Origin: Blasia pusilla
Taxonomy: Eukaryota; Marchantiophyta; Marchantiopsida; Blasiales
Reading direction: 5' to 3'
DNA length: 64,000 nucleotides
NCBI GenBank assembly: GCA_050084515.1
Contig: CM114271.1
Span: 36,642,001 to 36,706,000, forward strand
Part shown: positions 25,101-38,600 of the stretch, in pieces
How positions within the stretch are numbered: position 1 is the first letter of the stretch
Layout: every line of letters starts with the position of its first letter
Notes under the pieces: generated by a model
What the model saw: only the letters and a program-made list of their open reading frames with translations
Told to the model about the DNA's origin: nothing
Database searches by the model: none
Position numbers and translations under genes: made by a program

Positions 25101-28100
25101 CACTAGTAGAAAATGGTGGTTTTTATAACTATTTGTTGAATGGTTTAGGTTCTTCATGCCTTGAACATATGACTAGAATATGTAAAACTTCCCTATACGC
25201 ATTGCGTCTCACTGCCCTCACCAAGGAGGAGTTATCACACCATACAGAATAAATCACAAATGTATGGGACTGAACCACAATCAAAGAATTAAGCATTTAG
25301 ATGATGATAATGTAAGACAATAAAATATCAAATCCGGAATGTTTTTGATAGTGTTGTCTCAATCGGACATAGGGAAGTTTTATGCCTACTGAAATCATCC
25401 ACACGAGCAAAAAGTATCGTAGAAAGGAAAAATACTCTAATGGATCATCTTTCTCGTGTGCATTTTTGGCCAAATCATGCTTGAGCCAAGTGCATCACCA
25501 AACGTCTCTTGCGTAGGTTCATCAACCAAATTTGGCATCCGTAGAGCATGTTCAGGGTCAAACACTTCATTAAGATCAACCCGCACCATTCCTAAGGGAA
25601 TGTTTTTGCCATGAAACTTATCCCTTCCACCAAAACCTGATAGAACTCCTGATCCAGGGACCATCCTCCTCAACTTTGGCTTGGTGAGTAAGACGGGATC
25701 TCCAATTCGCAACTATCAAAAAGAAGGAAAGAAGGGTCACATAGTTAGTCCAAAAACTATTTTTTCCTGGCTTTTATGCACCATCAATGAGATAAAAACA
25801 ACTAAGGGTTACTTGTTTGAAAGACCATCCCCATTTCGGAAGATTATGCGAAAAGTTCATAAGTCCTACACGATCATTTAACTGCCCACAACAATAAATG
25901 TCAATGTCATCATATGGATCATTTATATAAGAGGTCATTGCAGGTCAACGTATGTACCTTGGTCCTTTTTTTGGACGATCCAGATCTGAAAGCACTCTCA
26001 TGCTCATTTGTTATGTCAAATCCTCTCCTTCCTTTTTTTAGAAGGAGAGGATTTTGCCTCACTGTCCACACTCAAGTTTTCTGCACACATACCAACTAAG
26101 TGTTAGGTGAAATGGATACAAAGAAATGTGATGTCATACAAGGAATACATTTAAACAATGCAAATGAGCCAATATGTGGGATGTATCCATGCTCACGAGT
26201 AGTTCGTGTTGTTTCACCCTCTATGCTTTCAATGGAACTTCTTCTTCCGGTGCTTTGATCTAGCTCTTCAAGTAACAACAAACCACCAAAGTCCAGAAAT
26301 ATCACCTCATATTACATGTCAATCACATCATTGATTTATTGCATAACAAAACTCTTCATTAGGTTAAGCAAAGCATATTCCTTACCACCAAATTATGTAG
26401 TGGCCACCACCTCTCTTTGTGTTGAAGCCTTCCTCTTAACATGATGAACTAGTACCGCTTGTGAAGTTGGAGTGGGTTCAATGATAACTATAAGTTATTC
26501 AAAACAACATCAGTTATTCCCCAAGTACATAATCTGAAGAGTCCAACATCAAATCTGAAGTTGCCAACATGGTAGACCAAAAGAATAGGTTAGGGTGCAG
26601 ATGGTAGTGGTATCTCTACATTTAGTGTGAAATTACCTGATACTATTTTCTCACCCCCCCCTTTGGAGATGGCTATGAATCCAATGGTAGGGTATTCAGA
26701 TCTGATGTAGGTGTCGAGGACATGTCTCGCGAGGTAACCTCAGATACCATTTCCATAAGGGCACCTAGTGTTTTATTTTGGCGCTCCATCTGCATCTTCA
26801 CATCATCCAAATCGGCACTCCGCTTCTTCTCCACTTCCTCCAATTGAATGGTAACTCTAGATTCCACTCTCTGATTGAATAAAATCAGCCATCACACAGG
26901 AACATATAAGTGAGTAATTCTACCATATTCATTTGAATGAAGCCGGTAAGCATGTACCCCTAACTCTAAGTCATAGTTAAGAGATATAAGTGAAGAGCAT
27001 AGTGGTTGCCGGTGAACTGAGTTGTGTGAAAGCAAGTTGTTTAGGCAAGTCTCCTTGCGCCATAAATTCAAGCTACGTGGCCAAGGATCCCCTTGATTTG
27101 CTAGATGGCATCTGTGCAAAAGGCCCAATACATTAGAAACTATGACTTCACAATTAGTGAATGGTGAGATTAGAGCCATTTGAATCCACACCGAACTTTT
27201 CTTCCATGCACAAACTTTAACATAAAAATACTAGGAAATGCAAAGATGACTTACCTCAAGTCCATATAGATCTGTTCGGCCGGTGTGATTTGAAGTCTAA
27301 ACCTTAGCCCTCGCTCGAACCATCTTTTCTGCCTTCGTCTTGCCCTCCTTAGAGAGCCAATAATCTACTAATCGTGCCCATGATTCCTCGTCGATATCAA
27401 GGTGACACCGGATTGCGCGGTGTGCCCCGTGTAGTGTCCAATAGTTCTTAACATTTGACCATTCAATTTTCAACAGTTGTGCAATTTTTTTCTTCATGAA
27501 ATCAAGTAAGAGAGATGGAGCACCCACGTAGGTGTATGCCTCAAGACTATGGTTCTAGACAGCAACCATACTGAAAGCATTATGTTTACTTAACTCAATG
27601 CATGACAAGTCCAAATATCTCATTACCCATACCTTCAAGTCATTTAGCCAAGGCTCATATCCTAAAACTTTACTCGATGGAACACCATTGGGCATAATTT
27701 GCATCTAGGCTTTAGGTTCTGCTCCTTCCTAATGGACTCATCACGTGCCCACAAGTCGTGCTTTGTCTGACTCCTACGTTCACCTACAGACATATTATCC
27801 ACACTTTTCTTAAAAGTCAAAAAGCTTGACTCATAAATTAAAGCCAAGTCACACTCTAACTTGCAAACAAAAACTCCATTCATTCCACTAACTATGCAAC
27901 AATAGAAAGTCATTTGTAGATGCACACACTTGTGGTGTTACATCTTCCGACGGGCTTGGTGTTGCACAAGATTGGGACCTACTACGATACAGTTGGTCAT
28001 CCACATTCCCTTTGACCAAATGAGGTGCTGGAGGTTGGGGGGTGGGGGTTGGGTTGCCCCGTGACCCTTGAGATCACCAAAGCCAAGCACATAGTTCGTA

Positions 28101-28735
28101 CAAGTTGTGAATATCTGAAAAAAACACGATTTTGGAGGAAATGAAACGTAAAGCATACTTACCCAAGGTGGTGGGATCTGCATGGATGGTTGAGCTCCAT
28201 TAGACTAGGGTGGTTGAAACTGAGCACCATACCCCATGGATGATTGCATCATCATAGGAACCCACCATGCCATCTGAGATTGTGCCCAAGGGGGAGGGGT
28301 AAGCATGGCTGTGAAGGGTGGATGATTTTTGAAGAGTTTTCATCAATCGGCTACACATACAAGTATGCTAGTTAGTAAACTAACATACATCAGGAGCGAA
28401 GAAAAAAAGAAAAATGAAACTGTCCCATTACAAGTTTCACCTATTGCCGAAATATAGTTGTACTTGTATCCTAGTATTGTCTCATGTATAAATTACCCTC
28501 TCAAGAGCATTGGGAGAAATGCGTGCTCCAGCATTTCTTCTCTTGATGGTCTACTTAGTCGCTCCTTTGCTTATGGCTATACAATCCATACAACTCAAAA
28601 TGTTAGTAAACTTTACACAAATCTGAAATCTGAACCAACCAGACACAAAACCACAAGATAAGAATGATCAATTACCCTCCCTTCCTCCAACCACAAAATA
28701 TCTTCATCATCTGCACCCAGGAAATCCATGTCTAG
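25101..28735 (-). mobile_element. CACTA (En/Spm) DNA transposon remnant
   Basis: The left end starts with CACTAGTAGAAAA, the typical CACTA terminal sequence. Minus-strand frames inside match the plant En/Spm accessory protein (see pseudogene entry). I did not find the opposite terminal repeat (TTTCTACTAGTG) to the right, so the right limit is set at the first recognisable codons and is approximate. Confidence 0.7.
25437..28735 (-). pseudogene. CACTA tnp1/Transposase_24-like gene, decayed
   Basis: Minus-strand pieces in order: an acidic start 'MDFLGADDEDILWLEEG' near 28715 followed by a donor-like GTAAT; a Pro/Trp/Met-rich stretch near 28150-28310 with an in-frame stop; a piece at 27297-27527 with 'EESWARLVDYWLSKEGKT', matching the Transposase_24 (Ptta/En/Spm) core, then a stop and 'HTGRTDLYGLE'; a coiled-coil-like piece at 26673-26867; and a C-terminal piece at 25437-25712 with 'TFGDALGSSMIWPK', matching the conserved end of these proteins. 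Stops and frame changes make it non-functional. The main transposase (TNP2 type) was not seen. Confidence 0.7.
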
Positions 28736-31691
28736 GAGTGGTTTTTATTGAGGATCTCAAGATTCACTATCTTCTCCTGGGTTGTCCTCCAAAACTACAC
28801 TTTGAAAGGTGGCTTTCTCCTCCAACCGTATATTATGCCTTTTGGAAGATTAGGGTTCCAAAATGGTAAACGCTTGCGCTCCTTCACAACCCTTGGTGCA
28901 GCAAACCTTCACATACAATTCAGAAAGAATCAGAATTTATTCCAAACAGTTGATCCAACTTAAAATTAAAATATATGAAAAAATTGAAGTGAGTAACAAT
29001 TTTCTGAGATGGATGTAATACGGAATGGCACTTACAAGTCCTTCAACCCACAAACAACTCAGCCTCCTTTGCCTCTCTGGCTTTAACTGAACATCTGGAT
29101 ACTTCTCAATAGGTATGAGCCTCTCTATGTCATAACTATGACACTACAGGTTCATTTTCTGTACTACACTTACAAGCATCCATGTACAAACTCATTGTTG
29201 AGTCTTGTTGGTCACCTTGCTATTTTCTCTCACATCTCAAGATTATTGCAAATAATCTTGCAGCCGTACCTTCTCCTGTTTCACATACACATCTGAACAC
29301 TTTTGCTATTAGCAAACTTACTACTGTGAACAAATCTCTTATTCACGTGTTGATACTGAAGATACACCTTCTTTTAACGATCTTCAAATTTGAGTACTAT
29401 ACTATTCTGAACAAGAGAAGCCCTCATGATTTAATTCAAAGTATACTAGTTTCCAATTCTATTTTCAATTCTACCAAGAAACTTGGACTGCTGTCTATAT
29501 CTATTAAGCATCGAAGAAAGACTTCTCAATCCCAATACTAAACCTGTTTATCGCAGCAAAGATGTTTCAATGAAGGTACTCTATGATCCTTATAACCTGT
29601 GCCTGATTCTTCTTATTCCTCATTCTATGGCCCTTTCCAATAGAACAATTTCAACCAATAATTGTTCCTAGAGTAGGAAGAAGAGCTACACTTCATGCAG
29701 TTATTGGAGGTGGGAGGCCCCCAACCAGACATTGTATCACAAAAATTTGGGAATAGTGGGAGATCCTAAAAACAAATCAAGTGTTGTTGCTAAAGAAAAA
29801 CCCACGATACATTTTCCCACTTGTTCTCATGAAAGGAAGTCATCACAAACATCTAGACCAAAACATAGTTATGATGTTGTTGGCTCAAACAATCTTTATT
29901 CGTTTTGTATCCAATCTGGTCCAATCACTACAACATATGCTCTCTCTAGACCAGACGCTCATGAATGGCAAATTGCTACACAAGTTGAAATTGCGCCTTT
30001 CCACGAAAATAAAACCCGAACTCTTGTACTAAATCCTAAAAAGCGCAAGTCATCCACATATGCTGCCAATGTACATCTGCTCGACAGGAGATGCAATACA
30101 TTGGGCCTCAAGGACTCTTGGATCTATTGCTATTGGTAGTGTTAGAACTACCCATGGCCCAGATGGCAAGAGACCCATATGGTTTTGCAACATCAAACGC
30201 CAATGGTAGGGGATGTAGTGCCTGTTGGATTCAATCTCTTCTTATTTCGATGACATGTGAAGGGGACGGTGTAAGATTCACGATCTTCCAATAAGGTTTT
30301 TCCTTCTTCACTCATTAAGCTACCAATCATGAAACCATTTATGTCTAAATGATTCAATGGCCTCATTTCCAGCTGCCCTAATTGATAAGAAAGGTATTTT
30401 GGGACTAATTGATTAACATCCTACAAAGACCTTAGCCAATGTTTGGTTGTTTGCATCTTAAACATGCTCATGAATTGGGCAAACAGTTACTAGACAGTAT
30501 AATACACAAACTGAATATAGAGGCTACATAATATATAAGTTGGATTTGACATTTACTTGCAGACATTCTTCATATTATAACACATTCAACAACAACACAT
30601 TCAGGTCAGAATGTAGATCCTCGGTTCAGGATGCTAATGTTACATACTAGTAGACTACGTTCTATCGTTGTTGGGGACCAGGGCAGTTCTGTCCATGTAA
30701 TCAACGAGAGTCTACATAGTAGTAGACTACATCCGTTCCTTGCAAGGGAGCAACGTCGAGCAACTAGCATACTAGTACATATATGGTGCGTTCATACTTG
30801 GCAAGGAAGTACCTGGAATCAAATGCAACGTCAGCTTGGCCAACATCCAAGCTTCAATTTTGATACAGCACTCGGCTATCATTGACCAGCGTCTTGAAAT
30901 CCTGTAAATCTTGCCGTCTCCATTGTAGGCTGTATGTCAAGAATCGGGCTCACATTACAAAAAATGGAAACAAAAAAGTAGGCACATACTCTTTGTCACC
31001 CGTGTTCTTGCGTAGGCACCAATCGAAGTAGCTAGGGCGCGTTGGCAGGGAGTTAAGATTGAGAAAAAAGAAGAAGGTAGAGGTCTGACAAACCTCAAAA
31101 TGCGAAGGTGTGAACTCGGGAGACAGCATGTCGGGGGATACCAAACCAAGGAGCGTGCAAGATTGTAAGTGCAGCAAACCAAATTCTACATCCGCAAGCC
31201 AACAAGCCTTAATGAAATGTCACTGAACTCAAAGGGGTTCGGGAATCTCAGTCGTGCATGTTGACATCTCGACCTCTCAGCTCACAACAAGCTCGAACCG
31301 CCCACTCTTTTTTGCGTGCTCTTTGCTCTCGTCCCGCGCAAAACACAAACCCCTACTCGGTCGTGCCAAATACGAACCCCTCGTTGACCACGTTACCAAG
31401 TTTCCACGTCAACTCCCTCTTCCATGCCACATCAACCCTAAAAAATCCTTCACACTCCACGTCATTCACAAAATATCCTTGTCATCCTCACATCAATTGA
31501 GGATGTATCAACATCGATGCTCCAGTGTCTAAACTCTCGTAAACCTCCCCCCTAACACCATATCATATCTGAACGTTCTTCTTTCATACTCGTGCCCATA
31601 ATATGCACTAAAGTGTCATCCTACATAGAACTCATTAATTTTTCCTAGTTTTTTGAATACTCACGATGATCCAATGGTGAAAGATCCGGCT
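28736..31691. other. Repeat-derived intergenic sequence
   Basis: Contains short frames only, apart from a possible retrotransposon piece near 29840-30060 listed separately. The remainder of the interval holds no recognised gene, RNA or terminal repeat. Confidence 0.4.
29840..30140 (+). pseudogene. Possible Ty1-copia reverse transcriptase fragment
   Basis: A plus-strand frame (part of 29732-30139) contains 'PDAHEWQIATQVEIAPFHE' followed by 'NKTRTLV', resembling the N-terminal copia reverse transcriptase pattern in which a Trp-containing segment precedes an E-x-x-A-L-x-x-N-x-T-W-x-L-V block. The match is weak and the downstream RT motifs were not found. Confidence 0.3.
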
Positions 31692-33265
31692 GCATGGGTA
31701 AGTCGAGTAACATTCAAAACCCACTTGGAACTTCACTCGTACATGATACATCTCCCTCTTTCTTCTACATTTGTTGGCCCCCCTATTTTTTTGCTGGACC
31801 AAAAATCATGAAACCTTGTCGCAAACATGCACAACCATGTCAGGCTACCAAAAAAAATAAAAATCTCCGAATGACCACTCGTGGAATGAATTAAAAATAA
31901 GAAACCCTAAATGCGGTTTCCAAATTTTTAATTGAGTATGGAGAATGATATCCAATATCCACACCCTCAAAGGGCAAGAAGACATTGCCAACCCCACATC
32001 CCTTGTGTTTCACGTCCATCCAACGGTAGGAGCTTTGGTTGCATGTGTAAATTGAGTAAAATTCAAAGGAGACTAGGAACTTTACTCCTACATGATTCAT
32101 CTCCCTCTTTTTTTCTACATTTTTTGGCCACCTTCTTCTTTCTCTGGCCTACAAATAATGAAACCTTCTCGGAACATCCACAACCATGTCACGCTACCAA
32201 CCAAAAAAGAAAATCTCCGAATGACCACCCGTGGAATGAATTAAAAATCAAAACCCCTAAATGCGGTTTCTGAATTTTAAACTGAGTATGGAGAATGATG
32301 TCCACAATCCACACTGTCCAAGGGCAAGAGGGCATTTCCAACCCCACATCCCTTGTGTTTCACGTCCATCCTACGGTGGGAGCTCCGGGTGCGTGGGTAA
32401 GACGTGCAAAATTCAAAGGAGACTAGGAATTTTACTTCTACATGACTCATCTCCCTCTTTCTTCTACATTTTTTGGCCCCCCTCTTCTTCCGCTGGCCCA
32501 CAAAGAATGAAACCCTGTGGGAACATGCACAACCATGTCAGGCTACAAAAAAAAAGAAAAACTCCGAATGATGACCCGTTAATGAAACCTTTTCGGAACA
32601 TGCACTACGATGTCAGGCTAAAAAAGTAAAATAAAATAAATCTCCGAATGACCACCTGTTGCATGAATTAAAAATAAAAAACCCTAAATGCGGTTTGTGA
32701 GTTTTAAACTCAATATGGAGATTGATATCTAAGATCCACACCGTCCAAGGGGAAGAAGGCATTTCCAACCCCACACCCCTTGTGTTTTACGTCCATCCAA
32801 CGGTGGGAGCTCTGGCAGCGTGGGTAAGACGAGTAAAATTCAAAGGGGACTATGAACTTTACTCCTACATGACTCATCTCCCTCTTCCTTCTACAATTTT
32901 CGGCCCCCCTCTTCTTCCGCTGGCCCAAAAATCATGAAACCTTGTCGGGACATGCACAACCATGTCAGGCTACCACCTGGAAAATAAAATCTCTGAATGA
33001 ACACCCGTAGAATGAATTAATAATCGAAAACCCTAAATGCACTTTCGGAATGATAAACTGAGGATGGAGAATGATATCCAAGATCCACTTTGTCCAAGGT
33101 CAAGAGGGAATTTCCAACCCCACATCCCTTGTGTTTCACGTCCATCCAACAATGGGACCTTTGGATGCGTGGATAAGACAATGACAGGAACACAAGGGAA
33201 AATAAAAAACTTCAAATTACCACTCATAGATGGAATTAAAAATCGTAAACCCAAAACAAGTTCTT
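31692..33265. repeat. Tandem array, about 349-bp unit, roughly 4.3 copies
   Basis: Unit starts, anchored on a shared G(C)(A/G)TGGGTAAG-like segment, fall at 31692, 32041, 32391, 32818 and 33166. Spacings are 349, 350, 427 and 348; the long third unit contains an internal duplication of about 77 bp around 32510-32660. Units share segments such as TCATCTCCCTCTTT, CATGTCAGGCTA and CCCTTGTGTTTCACGTCCATC. Open frames in the array on both strands are shared between units because of the repetition, and none looks like a protein. Confidence 0.88.
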
Positions 33266-34489
33266 TTATTTTGGTATAAGCATGGGGAGCTAAATAGCAG
33301 ATCTGAACTGTAGAAGTTTTGGAGATATTTAATGAAAAGGCTTCTGCAAAATTTCATCATCATCCAATGGTTGGGAGAAGGTTTTCTTGATCCCTCTTTT
33401 TCTACCCTCTCCCCTCAAAATAGATAAACATAGATTACTTTAAGCTTCCAAATTAAGAATTTACTACTATAATAATATTTTATGTAGCTTCACTATATTG
33501 AATAACCATGTTAAGTCTCTATAGTCTAATGACAAAAGATGAGGGCTAGAGGTGTTCACACGACTCCATTGCAACTCTATTTTTGCCAAGAGTGGATACT
33601 TTGCAATTCCATTGTAATTGTCAATTTACAAGTCTAGTTTGTGTGATTTGATTGCAGCTTAACGAAACTTTGCAAGTCTGGACAAATATTTACTAGTTGC
33701 AATTGCATCAATTCGTAAGCGTTATCGCAAGTGTGTATCAAAACTCGGCCATAGATAGTGGCTACTAAGAGTCAAACTTTGCAACTATGGGATCTTGCAG
33801 TTGAACTAGACGAGACTCGCAAATGGACTTCTTAGAGTTGCAAATGGGAAGTTTTCTTCCATTCGTTATAAAAAGACATTCCAACAAGGATGAGGTCCTC
33901 ATTTTATGCTTACGATCTTGCTTGGTAACAAGGGAGATGGGGATTACCTCAAAGAGTCAAGAGGGGGACACGGTTATGTGTGATGCTTACATGGTTGTTT
34001 GGGAGTGAAGTAAGGTGCAATAGATTTCTTTCCATAGGTTCCTTTGGCAAGAGGCATACACTTACCGTTGCATGCACGAAATGAATTTTGAATATCTGCC
34101 AAAGTACCTCCAAAAACATCATATGACACCTCGAGCTATGAATATTGGGTTTCGATAATAGCGAGCATATGGTGGGAAGACTTTGAACCAAAGAGCACAC
34201 AATAAAAGTCGAAAAGGAAGGAAGATATGCCTAATACGGAAGAGCATCAAACCTTCAAGGAGTACTATGTTGAGGTATGCACACACACTTGGGAGAGTTG
34301 GTAATAGACTTAATGTCCAAGGAATCATACCAATGGAGGCAATTATGCAAACTCATAAGTTATAAAAAAAACCAATGAGCATTGTATGAGTGTAAGATAG
34401 ATTAGGGGCTTAGTAGATTAACTTTTAGTTCCAAGATGCATTTTCAAGAAGTAAAGAGGCGTTGTAAAGCTTATGCGAAGTCGGTTCCA
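33266..34489. other. Intergenic region without a recognised feature
   Basis: AT-rich DNA with only short chance frames. Confidence 0.4.
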
Positions 34490-34680
34490 ATGCACTATAA
34501 ATCTTAGCAAACGCTTAAGCAGAGGCTGAGATATTGGCAAAAAAAATTTGTATAGGGAGTCGGGTTGAGGGCCAAAAAGAGGGGCCCGGGTGTCTCTTCC
34601 CCAAAGGTAGGGGGAGGGAGGGAATCCCCATAAGTACTAGTAAGGGGGAAGGTCTCCAAGAGTGCTATTTGCTAATACCT
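34490..34680 (+). repeat. LTR fragment shared with the gypsy-like LTR at 56 kb
   Basis: The segment from CAGAGGCTGAGA through AAGTACTAGTAAGGGGGAAG to TCTCCAAGAGTGCT is clearly homologous, in the same orientation, to 55935-56095. No coding sequence accompanies it, so it appears to be a stray piece of the same LTR family. Confidence 0.7.
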
Positions 34681-35605
34681 ATATGCTTGACACGAGACAA
34701 TTCAACAACAAGAAAATGTTTCACGTGCTACGGTAATATTTCTTTTTTTGAATTTATATGCAAATCATTAATCTTTTCCCTTCAGGAACTATACACTAGC
34801 TATTCAAATATTTTTTTATTTCTCGTGTATAGTAAGGGCACCTTAATAGTTTTTTTTATTGAAGAGTATCATATTTTTATAAAAGTATGGTATTAAGAAA
34901 AGTAAGGTGACCTAGTAAGGTTATCTCTAAAATCTTCAAATCAAAATTCAAATTTTTAGTACATCAAAATTGACATTTCAATTAAATAAAACATTATCGC
35001 TTATTTGGGACCTTTTTAATGTTTTGTTTCTTAATATAGACATCGAGTGAGCTCTCTAGCGATTTACGTTTTCTCTCATATTCCAAATTCAACCGGGTCC
35101 CCAACTTGACCGATAGCGAACATGGTCTCACTCCGGGCTTCACGAAGTGATCACAAATCCTCTTACTTTGAAGTTGATTTCCCTCAGCTGGCGTCTAATT
35201 TGATGACCATCATTTGCATGCGCTTATGCCAGATACAGGAGGGCTGCGATGGAAAGTAAGAAAGGATTTCAGTTCTCCTAGCGGCATCGGAGCTCCACGG
35301 GTTTGAATCATTTCGTGACAGAGATAGATTCTAATTCAGAGTTTGTGATGTAGCAAGGTGTGCTTTACAGTTGGAGCTGAGAAATCAAATATCAGATTAT
35401 GTGATGCAGCAAAGTTATGATTTGCCGTCGGAGCCGAGAAATTACTGCTGGCGGTGCCCCATGTCTCTTTCGAGTCCATGTCAAGGCATTTCATGACTAC
35501 TCGTGCAAGCTAGTCGCCTGAATGTTGTAGACGTTGCTTTACAGGAGTGGCAGAAGTACTGTACGATTGCAAATTGGTCGCGAATTACGAGCTTTTGATA
35601 TCTCT
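34681..35605. other. Upstream region of the DUF3754 gene
   Basis: AT-rich until about 35050, then more balanced composition that probably includes promoter and 5' leader of the downstream gene. No TATA element could be placed with confidence. An in-frame stop at 35528-35530 bounds the first coding exon on its 5' side. Confidence 0.4.
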
Positions 35606-38600
35606 ATGATTGTCACGATGTCGATATGCTTGTCGATTGCTGATTTTACTTCTTCTCATACAGGAGAACTTGTCACTTATAGACGAGCAGAAAAGTCATT
35701 TAAGTTGCCTGAAAATCATGTTTTCCTAGACATACATGGCTATTTCGAGAGGACGCACAACAGAATACAGCGCTCGAGATTTTCTCCATTGACTCTTGAG
35801 TGTTTGTCTTCTGTGGATAAGCGGAGCTGTGTGAAAGTTTGCGGTGCTCAGAAAAGTAGTGTGGGTCGGTTTCCCCCACGTAAAGGTTTTGCAAGGTGCT
35901 GTGTATATAGTAGGAGTCTGACTAGTCAAATTGGATTTTCTCTCGTTGAGAAGTCCCATAACTTCGTGACTTCGGCTTCCCGAAAAAAATCGACTGTATG
36001 TAGTTTGAAATCCGTAGAAGAAACAGAGAGGGTGCCAAATCATGATAAGCCTTACGACCACGATAGATTCGACGGACCGAATGAAAACCTCCAGGACAAG
36101 GGCGTCTCTCGATCGAAGATAAACTCATCATCTGACAATACTGGCAGCTCGAGTCTGAGTGCCGAGATTCTACCCATGAAGCGGCAAACTATATCAGCAA
36201 ATTTTGGAGATAATTCTGATCAAGAAAGGTCACCTTATGAAAATGTGGTCCAGGATTTAGAGCCTGGACATGCATATGATGAGAGGAGGAAACTCAGCTC
36301 AGAGTCATGTTCGACAGATCATTACCATCAAATTATTCAAGATGATGGGAGTGCGGTTCAAAAGGGACGAAAGGATATACTTGAGAGCAGTTCTGAAGGC
36401 AACGATGAGACAGCAGAGACGACATCAACAGCGAACATGGACGATTATAGCTCGGAACCTCTGATAGACTGGAATACAGACACAGAATATGTGACGAGAA
36501 TTTCTGTACCTAGACACAGATACATACGTGTGCCCAAAGAGAATATCGTAAATGCGCTTCTGTCATTCACCAGTGCCAACAAGGATGGTTCAAAAATTTT
36601 TCAATCTGCTCGTAAGTCTCTGGAGTCGAGAGTCTATTGTGGCCTATTGGTTAATTACAATATCTGCCCGTGCTCTGTCCTGATAACTTAGTGAAAAGTG
36701 TGACAGCCGCGGAAAAGGTTTGATTAATTTTAGAAGTTCAGTGGCACGATGAAAGAGTAAAAAACTTCTTGCAAGTGGCAAAGAACTTATCTCACACTGA
36801 TCCAAGCCAAACTTTAGGAGAACTAGTTTAACGTGTAAGATACTCGGTGGCTATTATTTGTAGATGTCCGAAGCAAATTAGAATTTATTTTTGGGACGGA
36901 ACTAGTGATAGCGGCCAGCCAAATTTGGATGCTATTCAGCCGAATATATTACGCGAGTTATTTCATTTTCCTAACCTCCCAGATATAAGGAATGAACGGA
37001 GGCAATTGAACGTTTGTGAATAACTTCTCTCTCAAACAGTCTTCCTATCATCATCATAGTGTGAAATGAGTGTCTTCCTCAGTGGCCATAAGGGCTGATA
37101 TTCCAGGTTCTCACGGGGGTTCCTGAGTTCAATGTCTCTTGGTATTATTACATCCGAAGAACAGCTTGAGTTTACGATTAGTCATCAGAGGTTCTTTCAA
37201 CTTGTTTGTGACGTGGCTGTGCATTTACGACCTACCTAATGTTCAAAGTGTCCAAGTTTGAAACAGAGGCTACGTTAAATCTAGAGATGCAAGGGTGGAG
37301 GTTTGCCAGGTTGTTGCTGGCGAGACTGGAACCAAGTTTGGCAGCTAGTGATCTCACACTTATTTTTTCATCGTTTTCTCTCTGCAGTTATCTAGAATTA
37401 ATTTTGCATGCCAAGCATAAGGTTCTGCTTGAAGAGCTCCGTGCGGATTACCGGCTGATACACATCTCCCAGGATGGAAGAAACTCAAATCTGGTGAAAG
37501 GAAGTAACAAAACCAGAGCAAGTGTTGTCGCAAGTAACTCAAAGCTGGAACATGCTATTGATGATGCCCAGAACGATGTCACGAACAGAGACTTAATGCT
37601 CGGTGTTAAAGACTCTCCAGTTTCAGAAACGGTGGGGGAAAACGTCAGCAAGAGTGACAAGCAGCCTTCTTGGCAAGCTTGGGGGATGAGGCTCATTGAG
37701 AAGGCTAAATCAAGAAAGACAAGAAATGTAGATTCTAGAGGTAAAATAGGTGAAGTTAAGGCACATTCCGAGTCAAGTGAAAATGCGGAAGCAAGGTATA
37801 GTAGCAATGTCACAAGTTAATATCTCAAACTACAAAGAAAGATCACTAAAATTTCATCGGAGGGAGTTGATACTGTGATGTTTGGAACTTTCTTGAAGCC
37901 CCATTTTCAAGGATGTTAGGTCTCTGTACATGGGTTGTCAAGGATGTGAACAGTAGGAGTGAGGATGACTATCTTTCTGGTAGAAGTAAGCTCCGACATT
38001 GCTTTTGCTGAAATCTCCTAAATTGTGGGATCTCATTGTGAGATAATTGTGAAGTATCTCACAATGACATTCCAGACACGTGCCTCTATTCTTCTTCCGG
38101 AAGTTTCACTCATCTTTTGTACTATGCAGAGCAGCGGCTGCAGAGCACTTCCAAGAGAACTTCTTGAGAATTTTGAAAAGTGCTCAATTTGAGGGACTTT
38201 CAGCACAAGATTTGGAACTGACTGCTGCCCTCAATTCGGACTACCTTTTAACCCTTCCAGTTGTTGTAGATTGGAAACGTACCTCCTTGTCAAATGTCAT
38301 TATATTCAGGTAAACAAGGGACCTTATATATGCCCTTTGAGCTGATTGTATTTTGAAGGAAGCAAAAACCAGTATGGCATTTGCAGTCATGCAATAGTTA
38401 TGAAATTCTTGCATGCATTAGCTCTTCAGGTCACTGGAGACAGGTTTAAGACAATCACTTGATTCATAAAAACTCTCGACGCCGATTGAATCTCACGGCC
38501 CTCTCCACCCTACATGTATCTACAAACCAAGGAGACTGCCAAAACCCATTTCAAGCGTGCTCTTTTAACCATTCCTTCTTCCTTCATCTGCACCCATTAC

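Noticed and set aside
31694-33279. Several 60-140 codon frames on both strands in the 349-bp array
   Set aside because: They recur because the DNA repeats, are interrupted differently in each unit and lack protein-like features.
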